Shown in pieces: positions 1 through 4,942 of a DNA stretch of 6,432 nt. The translations under genes and the position numbers were made by a program. The stretch's first letter is position 1. Each line of letters begins with the position of its first letter. The stretch lies in contig CAJLAN010000100.1 of NCBI GenBank assembly GCA_905204635.1, positions 1 through 6,432 on the forward strand. Direction: 5' to 3'. Source of the DNA: an uncultured Collinsella sp. Its GTDB lineage: Bacteria; Actinomycetota; Coriobacteriia; Coriobacteriales; Coriobacteriaceae. The notes under the pieces were generated by a model, which saw nothing but the letters and a program-made list of their open reading frames with translations, was not told the origin of the DNA and searched no databases.

Positions 1-3000
1 TGCCGGTGTCGAGGCCCACGTCGTTGTATCCCACGTGGCAGTAATACTGCGCACCGTCATCGTCTGCGGTCAGGTCAATCTCGAGCTTTGAGGCCGTTCC
101 AGCCGCGAGGTTGCCATCGGCACCCACGAGCTTAAACTCTGTCTCGCCGCGGCCCTTGCGGTACCACATATAGGTCGGTGCCAGCCCTGTTTCGCTATCG
201 TCGGCACCGAGTTGCTTCACATAGCCAATCGCCGAGAGCGTCAGGTGGCTTCCCGCCGTGCGCTCAACCGAAGAGTCGTATCCAAGATCCGACCCCTCCG
301 CAGCATCCGCTGCAGGTCCGCTCACGGTCATCGTCATGCCATCGGGCATGGTCTTGACCGTGATGATTGCCGAGCGAATACCTGTTTCGGTCGTGGATCC
401 ATTCTTAACGGCGGCGATGGCGAATCGATACTCCGTATTGGGCTGCAGCCCATCCCACTTGAGCGAGATCTGCGTGTTGTCGGCAATCTTCCAGCTATTG
501 ACGACCGCATCCGCCGCATTGCTCTGCAGCATGCCCACGCCGTAGCTAAAGCCACTCTTGTTTGCGAGTACATCGTCCCAGCTAAACGTAACGCTGGTCG
601 AATCGACGGCGTTTGCCGTAAAGCCCGTCACGGCCGGCGCGTCGGGCATCTCGACGTCCTTAACGTCATAGCCCACGATCCAGAACTGGTCGGTGTCCTT
701 GGTGCCGAGCTTGTCGCCCGAGTCTGCCTCGAACTTGTCGACATCCACCGCGTTGACGCCCAGACGCCACACAAAACCGTACTTGCCCTGCGCGGCCTCG
801 GGCAGGTTGTCGACGGTGCCGCCGTATTCGGTCGATTCACTCGAGGAGTTACCCGTAGTAAAGCCGGCGTTGGCACCAAAGCACAGGCCGCCAAACAACT
901 CGTGCTTTGCGAGCTTCGCGCCCATGACAACGCTGCCGTTCAGCGTCAAGCCGAGCTCGAGCTCCTGCTCCTTGCCCTCCTCGACTTCGATGGTCTGCTC
1001 AATGCTCGCCCCCGACTGCGCGGCGGCGCCGTTAAACCCATCGTGCGTGTAGGCGCGCGTTACGCCAGGCTTGCCCAGGCCAAAGGAATCCCCAACGGGA
1101 GTCTCGCCGTTGAGCGTCGTTTGATAGGTTCCGGGTTCTCCCGACCGGTTGGTCAAAAAGTAGCTGAGCGGCGTCATATTGTGCTGTTTGGCAATGCGGT
1201 CATAGGCCTCGACATTAACGACCGAGGTCTGCGCGCCGAGCGACACGGGCGCCGCCATCACGCCCTTGCCACCAGTTTCCTCATTTTCGATCTCATACTC
1301 GTAATAGACCATCGGAATCGTGTAGAGCACGGCCTTGTCACCCTCGCCGGCATGCGACTCATAGCTTACGCTTGCGCTGACCGTGCGCTCGCTCCGGTAG
1401 TCATAGCATCCCTCGGCGGCAAAATCGACTGAAGCATTCATCGCGACCAGGGGCGGACCGGTCTGCACCTCGACGGCAACGCCCAACTCGGCGCCAATGG
1501 TATAGCCCTGGGATGTCCCCGTGCCCTTTTCCTCTCCGTATGACGTGCCGCCCAACACCAGATAGCCGTATGCCTGCTCCAGATCCTCAACATAGGGCGC
1601 ATCCTGCAGCACGGCAAGCACGCGCGGGTTGGTATAGACCTTGTAGCGGTCCTTGTACGTGATCTTGACGCTGTCGTTGTCGACATCGGGCAGCGCGAGC
1701 GAGATAAATGTGCCGTAGGTAGTGCCGCGACGGTTGCTCTCGCTAATCACCTGCTCCTCGCCGCGGCGCACCTTTCCGTTCTCGTCGAGCGAAAAATGCG
1801 AGGCGGTCATCCAATAGTAGTCATCGTTCTTGCGCAGGTCCTCGTCGCGGTGCTTGCCCACCACGGCGATAAAGCTCTCGTTATAGCGGTCCGAACCCGA
1901 GACGCTGCCCGCCTTGACGTCGCTGATCCACACCTGTTCTATACCCTTGTGGTCATGCTTGTTGCTGCTGTTGTATTGCTGACCGCTCATGCTCATGGTT
2001 CCGACCATGGACCCCAAGCCCTGAGCCCCGCTCTGTGCCGTGTTGCAGGCAAAGTCGCGGAACACATCGCCGCCCACGAGCACCTCGTCAACCGCCAGCT
2101 GCTCGGACAGGCCGTCAAGGTTGGCAGTGGCAAGGGCAATAGGCGCCAAGGTGCACGGATAGCGCTTATCCTGAGCGCTATCCTTCCATGCGCTGTTGGG
2201 CGCATGCATCAGCCCATAGGAGGCGAGGAGCCCGTCTCTGTATTCCTTACAATCGGAAAGCTTGAACTCGCCAGACTCCGAGTCAAAATACGCGTAGCGG
2301 TACAGCGCGCCGTACAGCCCCTTGCTGCCGTCAGAAGCGCCGTAATCAAAAGCGCTGCGTTGCCAGTCATAGCCCGCAAGAATAAGGCCCGTGACGGTTT
2401 CACCCGTCTTCTTTCCTTCTTCATCGTAGGCGGCAAACGTGCCGAACGTCGCATTCGCAGCGACCATGGTCTTGCCGTTCGCGGAGAGGGAGATTGCGCC
2501 CGCGTCGCCCAGAGCATCGACATGGACGAGCGCACCCTTGGATGCATCCCACGAAAACAGCTCGCAATGCGTCGACTTATCAATATTCTTCTTGCCGTAG
2601 GGTGCCGAGACCACGATGGCGAGGTCATCGCAAAAATCGCGATCGAGGTCGCCGGCCGCTAGCGAAACGACAGGAGCTGACTGAAGCTGCGTCCAGGAGT
2701 CGTTCCCGCCCTTGTTGTGCGTGGTGTAGTCCGCGGCGTTACCGGCATCGATCTTGACGACGCTTTGCTTCCAGTTGCCGCCCTCCAAGTCATACATGTC
2801 GACCACAGCCTTGCGCACGCCGTTCTCGTCGACATAGCAGCCCGCGTAGACAAAAAGCTCGTCGACGCCGTCGCCATCGACATCGCCCGCCTCGACATCA
2901 AAGACGGCGTCGTGCTCTTGCAGGTAACCGGCATCCAAGTACTTAAAACGGCCTTCGTACATCATATTAGTGTTGACCGTCACCGGCAGGTGTGTGTCGA

Positions 3001-3709
3001 GAGTGCGCGTACGCCCGTTGCTAAACGAGTAGAGGACCAGCTCAACCTTTCCGGCGTATGACTTGCCGTCAATCGTCGTGGAGGAACTGTCGCCGTAGGC
3101 ACGGAGCTCGGCAACGCGGCTCTTTTTGCCCGTGCTGGCGTCGCTGCAGAACTCAACACTCGTGGCGTGAATGCCCGAGAAACCGTTGTTGTCGTTGGCG
3201 AGTACTGTTGAGGACTCATTGTTGCTTAGGTACGACCAGGTGCCGCCACCGTAGTCGCTATGCTTGTAGAGATCGCTGTTCGTATCGAAGTTGTTGACGT
3301 TTTGCCAGAACTTTGCGGCGCCCCACACACTTCCATAGCCATCGGTGAGTTTGCTGCTGCCGCCAATGTCACCGCGCTCGACGTTCTCGAGCTTGTCGCG
3401 CAGAGTGTAGCGATTGCCATGGCTACCGTTAGCTGCCATATAGACCTCGCTGCGCGTGGCAAACGTCGTGGGGGTATCAGTGGAATAGGGGCCAACGGTA
3501 TCGGCCGGAATGTCCTCGCTCGCGCCCAGACCCAGGGCTTGATAATCCTGCTCGGTCATATCGGTGATTGCGGGCGCGTCTGCCGCCTGGGCAACCTGGG
3601 GCGTGGCCGTGAAGCAGGCGACGCTCATGGCGATCAACGCAGCAAGCGCCGCCGTCCCAACAAGCGGGATTTTCGACAGCCTACGGATACGGGGGTGTGG
3701 AACGTACAT
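1..3709 (-). CDS. Large secreted FG-GAP / Fn3 / Ig-like multidomain protein (3' end outside window)
   Basis: A single reading frame without stops runs from ATG at 3709-3707 through the left edge, giving 1236 codons; the C-terminus is missing. The ATG is chosen because GAGG lies 6 nt upstream (3716-3719) and a signal peptide starts at once: basic PRIRRLSK, hydrophobic residues about 16-36, and a likely cleavage after AQA near residue 42. Further on there are FG-GAP-like blades: GDVDGDGVDEL (D276-L285, an intact Ca-binding loop), AGDLDRDFCDDLAIV (about 352-366), ANLDG near 530 and LPDVDNDSV near 675, which suggests a beta-propeller over about 200-690. Residues about 721-1020 are beta-rich, with alternating small/polar and hydrophobic residues. 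Residues 1022-1121 look like a fibronectin type III domain (FSWDDV, LQPNTEYRFAIAAV). From about 1125 an Ig-like domain follows (W1182, DDGAQYYC ending at C1224). The role is unknown; adhesion or binding at the cell surface is inferred. Any anchor (LPXTG, SLH or similar) would lie outside the window. Confidence 0.9.
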   Translation of the reverse strand, partial: MYVPHPRIRRLSKIPLVGTAALAALIAMSVACFTATPQVAQAADAPAITDMTEQDYQALGLGASEDIPADTVGPYSTDTPTTFATRSEVYMAANGSHGNRYTLRDKLENVERGDIGGSSKLTDGYGSVWGAAKFWQNVNNFDTNSDLYKHSDYGGGTWSYLSNNESSTVLANDNNGFSGIHATSVEFCSDASTGKKSRVAELRAYGDSSSTTIDGKSYAGKVELVLYSFSNGRTRTLDTHLPVTVNTNMMYEGRFKYLDAGYLQEHDAVFDVEAGDVDGDGVDELFVYAGCYVDENGVRKAVVDMYDLEGGNWKQSVVKIDAGNAADYTTHNKGGNDSWTQLQSAPVVSLAAGDLDRDFCDDLAIVVSAPYGKKNIDKSTHCELFSWDASKGALVHVDALGDAGAISLSANGKTMVAANATFGTFAAYDEEGKKTGETVTGLILAGYDWQRSAFDYGASDGSKGLYGALYRYAYFDSESGEFKLSDCKEYRDGLLASYGLMHAPNSAWKDSAQDKRYPCTLAPIALATANLDGLSEQLAVDEVLVGGDVFRDFACNTAQSGAQGLGSMVGTMSMSGQQYNSSNKHDHKGIEQVWISDVKAGSVSGSDRYNESFIAVVGKHRDEDLRKNDDYYWMTASHFSLDENGKVRRGEEQVISESNRRGTTYGTFISLALPDVDNDSVKITYKDRYKVYTNPRVLAVLQDAPYVEDLEQAYGYLVLGGTSYGEEKGTGTSQGYTIGAELGVAVEVQTGPPLVAMNASVDFAAEGCYDYRSERTVSASVSYESHAGEGDKAVLYTIPMVYYEYEIENEETGGKGVMAAPVSLGAQTSVVNVEAYDRIAKQHNMTPLSYFLTNRSGEPGTYQTTLNGETPVGDSFGLGKPGVTRAYTHDGFNGAAAQSGASIEQTIEVEEGKEQELELGLTLNGSVVMGAKLAKHELFGGLCFGANAGFTTGNSSSESTEYGGTVDNLPEAAQGKYGFVWRLGVNAVDVDKFEADSGDKLGTKDTDQFWIVGYDVKDVEMPDAPAVTGFTANAVDSTSVTFSWDDVLANKSGFSYGVGMLQSNAADAVVNSWKIADNTQISLKWDGLQPNTEYRFAIAAVKNGSTTETGIRSAIITVKTMPDGMTMTVSGPAADAAEGSDLGYDSSVERTAGSHLTLSAIGYVKQLGADDSETGLAPTYMWYRKGRGETEFKLVGADGNLAAGTASKLEIDLTADDDGAQYYCHVGYNDVGLDTG

Positions 3710-3715
3710 GAGGGA

Positions 3716-3719
3716 CCTC
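3716..3719 (-). promoter_or_regulatory. Ribosome binding site of the large secreted protein
   Basis: GAGG in minus sense lies 6 nt before the ATG at 3709. It fixes the start and agrees with the signal peptide that begins there. I could not find a convincing -35/-10 pair upstream; TATCAT (minus sense, about 3754-3759) is a possible -10 without a good -35. Confidence 0.75.
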
Positions 3720-3740
3720 GCTTTATTCGAGTGGAGTGGA

Positions 3741-3814
3741 CTCATTTTTACAAATGATACGTCCGATGCCCGATATCACGTGTCTCATTTTCGCCAACGG
3801 CGTGTCTCATTTTT
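3741..3814 (-). repeat. Direct repeats of AAAATGAG(ACACG) upstream of the secreted-protein gene
   Basis: On the plus strand CGTGTCTCATTTT occurs at 3779-3791 and again at 3801-3813, a 13-nt exact repeat spaced 22 bp, about two helical turns. The shorter core CTCATTTT recurs at 3741-3748. In minus sense these are AAAATGAGACACG twice and AAAATGAGTCC once, all within 105 bp of the start codon. Spacing by helical turns fits binding sites for a protein on one face of the DNA, either a regulator of the secreted-protein gene or a transposase at an element end. Which of these applies is not decided by the sequence. Confidence 0.6.
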
Positions 3815-3832
3815 GAGAATCCGAGATGCCGC

Positions 3833-4080
3833 GGAAATCTTATCCCAGCTCAAAGGCCATTTCTGGGATGTATTTTCCGTCGAGTGCCTCATCGGGAAAC
3901 TGCATCCCATTTCAAGCGTCGATTCTGGGACGCACTTTCCCCTTAGACCCTCAACCGGAAACCGCATCCCACTTTGAGCGCAAATTCCGGGACGCATTTT
4001 TCGAAAGCCTGACCATCCGGAAAGCCCGTCCCACTTTGGGCGCATCCGGGCACGGAACCATCGACCTATCAGGCCTCCCA
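3833..4080. repeat. Four tandem 62-bp units, each carrying an imperfect hairpin
   Basis: Units begin with GGAAA at 3833, 3895, 3957 and 4019, a constant period of 62 bp. Counting by hand, units 2 and 3 agree at 32 of their first 40 positions; units 1 and 2 at about 27 of 40; unit 4 matches unit 3 over its first 26 positions and then decays. The unit consensus is GGAAAnnGCATCCCA, a loop of about 16 nt, TGGGACGCATTTTCC, then a more variable spacer of about 15 nt. The two arms are complementary, best in unit 2 (3894-3909 with 3926-3941, 14 of 16 pairs). The period is not a multiple of three and no open frame respects it, so this is not a protein repeat. It could be an extragenic palindrome array, a structured leader RNA of the downstream gene, or a set of binding sites. 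Confidence 0.85.
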
Positions 4081-4088
4081 TCAATAAA

Positions 4089-4225
4089 GAGGCGTCCTCC
4101 CGGACGGCGGGGCACGAAGTTCATCGCGAGTTCCGCACGCAAAGAAGGCCACTTAATGTGGCCTTCGTCTTGCGCAGGACTGTAGAGCAGGGAACTTCGT
4201 GCCCCGACGCCCGGGAGGACGTTTC
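4089..4225. repeat. Long inverted repeat (31-bp arms) enclosing an inner hairpin
   Basis: The arms 4092-4122 and 4192-4222 are complementary at 28 of 31 positions, with a few more pairs outward to 4089/4225. Both arms carry GGGGCACGAAGTTC or its complement, and CCTCCCGG near the outer end. The 69 nt between them hold a second hairpin (4138-4174). The whole can fold as one rod of about 137 nt with an internal bulge of 15-17 nt on each side. It begins about 38 nt after the flavodoxin stop codon. It may act as transcription terminator for that gene, or be a small non-autonomous mobile element. I saw no clear target-site duplication. Confidence 0.8.
4138..4174 (-). terminator. Hairpin, probable rho-independent terminator after the flavodoxin gene
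   Basis: In minus sense GAAGGCCAC, a 5-nt ATTAA loop and GTGGCCTTC form a perfect 9-bp stem, followed by TTTGCG. With small bulges the stem extends to CGCAA/TTGCG on both sides. It lies about 90 nt past the flavodoxin stop at 4264, inside the longer inverted repeat. The T-tract is short, so termination may be partial or may rely on the larger stem, whose far side is followed by TCTTTATT. Confidence 0.5.
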
Positions 4226-4263
4226 ATTTAGAAAGATGGACCGACCGCCGTCAGCGATGGGAG

Positions 4264-4815
4264 CTACTCCCCCAGCACGGCCTTTTTGGCGGCTGCAGCC
4301 ATGTTGTCCAGATCTTCCTTGGTGGGATGATCCTTTGCGGCAACCCAGTTGTCGAGCAGCATCTTATAGCGAGCGTTGTCGGGATCTTGCTCGAGCATGG
4401 CCTCGTAGCGCTGCTTGACCGCGGGGCCCATCTTGCCCTGGCACATCGCCCAGCCCGCAAGCTCGGCATCATTGGCCAAGTTAGACGATACGCGGTCGAT
4501 AATCTGCCTAAAGTACTCCTCGCTGGCGCCAAAACCGCAGGTGCCAAACAGGAAGACGCGCTTGCCGTGCAGAGCGGAGAGCAACGTCGCGACCGAAGGC
4601 GTGCACGCGCCCTTGTCGCACCAAAAACCGACGAGCACCGTGTCGGCCGCGCAGGCGCCCTGCGCCTCGAGCGCAACCTGATCCGCATCTGCATCGTCGC
4701 TCAACGCCGCGGCATGGACAAACTCAACGCCCGCAGCCTGCAGAGCGCGCTTAATCGCGCCCGAAACCATCCTGGTATTACCGCTCTTGCTGTTAACCAC
4801 CAAAGAGCACGTCAT
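4264..4815 (-). CDS. Flavodoxin-family protein (Flavodoxin_3 type)
   Basis: A complete protein of 183 residues from ATG at 4815, the size of a single-domain flavodoxin. An in-frame GTG at 4821 would add two residues, but GAGG at 4826-4829 lies only 4 nt from it and 10 nt from the ATG, so ATG is favoured. The N-terminal beta-strand is followed by SKSGNT (residues 9-14), the FMN-phosphate loop. GFWCDKG (63-69), LFGTCGFG (89-96), CQGK (125-128) and a C-terminal HPTKEDL (163-169) follow the pattern I recall for the Flavodoxin_3 family. Expected role: a cytoplasmic FMN-binding electron carrier or small flavoenzyme in an anaerobe; its partner is unknown and no oxidoreductase lies beside it. It has six cysteines in the GTG form, several next to the motifs, which may matter for redox or oxygen sensitivity. 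It appears to have its own promoter in the 4816-4942 gap. Confidence 0.9.
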   Translation of the reverse strand: MTCSLVVNSKSGNTRMVSGAIKRALQAAGVEFVHAAALSDDADADQVALEAQGACAADTVLVGFWCDKGACTPSVATLLSALHGKRVFLFGTCGFGASEEYFRQIIDRVSSNLANDAELAGWAMCQGKMGPAVKQRYEAMLEQDPDNARYKMLLDNWVAAKDHPTKEDLDNMAAAAKKAVLGE

Positions 4816-4874
4816 AGTCACGTTGCCTCGTTTCCCCCAAAACTAAAGCTACTAATGCAATTTATTAGATGAAT

Positions 4875-4902
4875 ATCTTAGTACTAACGTGACAGATGTA
4901 AA
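4875..4902 (-). promoter_or_regulatory. Candidate sigma70-type promoter of the flavodoxin gene
   Basis: In minus sense TTTACA (4897-4902) and TAAGAT (4875-4880) are separated by 16 bp, in the only AT-rich part of the window, about 60 nt upstream of the flavodoxin start. TTTACA matches the -35 consensus at 4 of 6 positions and TAAGAT matches the -10 at 4 of 6. A perfect 10-bp palindrome, TTAGTACTAA (4878-4887), overlaps the -10, and a 6-bp dyad flanks the -35, so repression or activation at this site is plausible. Confidence 0.45.
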
Positions 4903-4914
4903 CCACCGTCTGTC
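4891..4914. promoter_or_regulatory. Dyad GACAGA-N12-TCTGTC around the candidate -35
   Basis: GACAGA (4891-4896) and TCTGTC (4909-4914) are exact reverse complements with a 12-nt centre that contains the TTTACA -35 candidate. This is the layout of a dimeric operator, but a 6-bp dyad can occur by chance. It could also be a weak hairpin at the end of the ABC transporter transcript, whose stop codon is 29 nt upstream in minus sense; there is no T-tract after it. Confidence 0.3.
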
Positions 4915-4942
4915 GATTGATTAATTTGCCCCACGGGCTTGC

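Noticed and set aside
212..1432. Plus-strand open frame of 406 codons
   Set aside because: It lies antisense to the secreted-protein gene, whose frame is open across 1236 codons with a signal peptide and clear Fn3/Ig features. The plus-strand product is Arg/Ala/His-rich with no recognisable motif and no ribosome binding site, as expected for a shadow in high-GC DNA.
1796..2662. Plus-strand open frame of 288 codons
   Set aside because: Also antisense to the propeller region of the same gene; no domain or start signal supports it.
3833..4080. CRISPR array
   Set aside because: The repeats are diverged, the unit is a continuous 62-bp tandem with the conserved part longer than the variable part, there are no near-identical repeats with unrelated spacers, and no cas gene is present.
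3785..4185. Short open frames on both strands across the repeat region
   Set aside because: They cross the 62-bp tandem units, whose period is not a multiple of three, so the repeats fall in different frames. Their products show no conserved pattern.
4089..4225. Integron attC site
   Set aside because: The size would fit, but I found no GTTRRRY core at the end, and the arms are far more complementary than in attC sites.
4327..4872. Plus-strand open frame of 181 codons
   Set aside because: Antisense to the flavodoxin gene, which has the FMN loop and family motifs.
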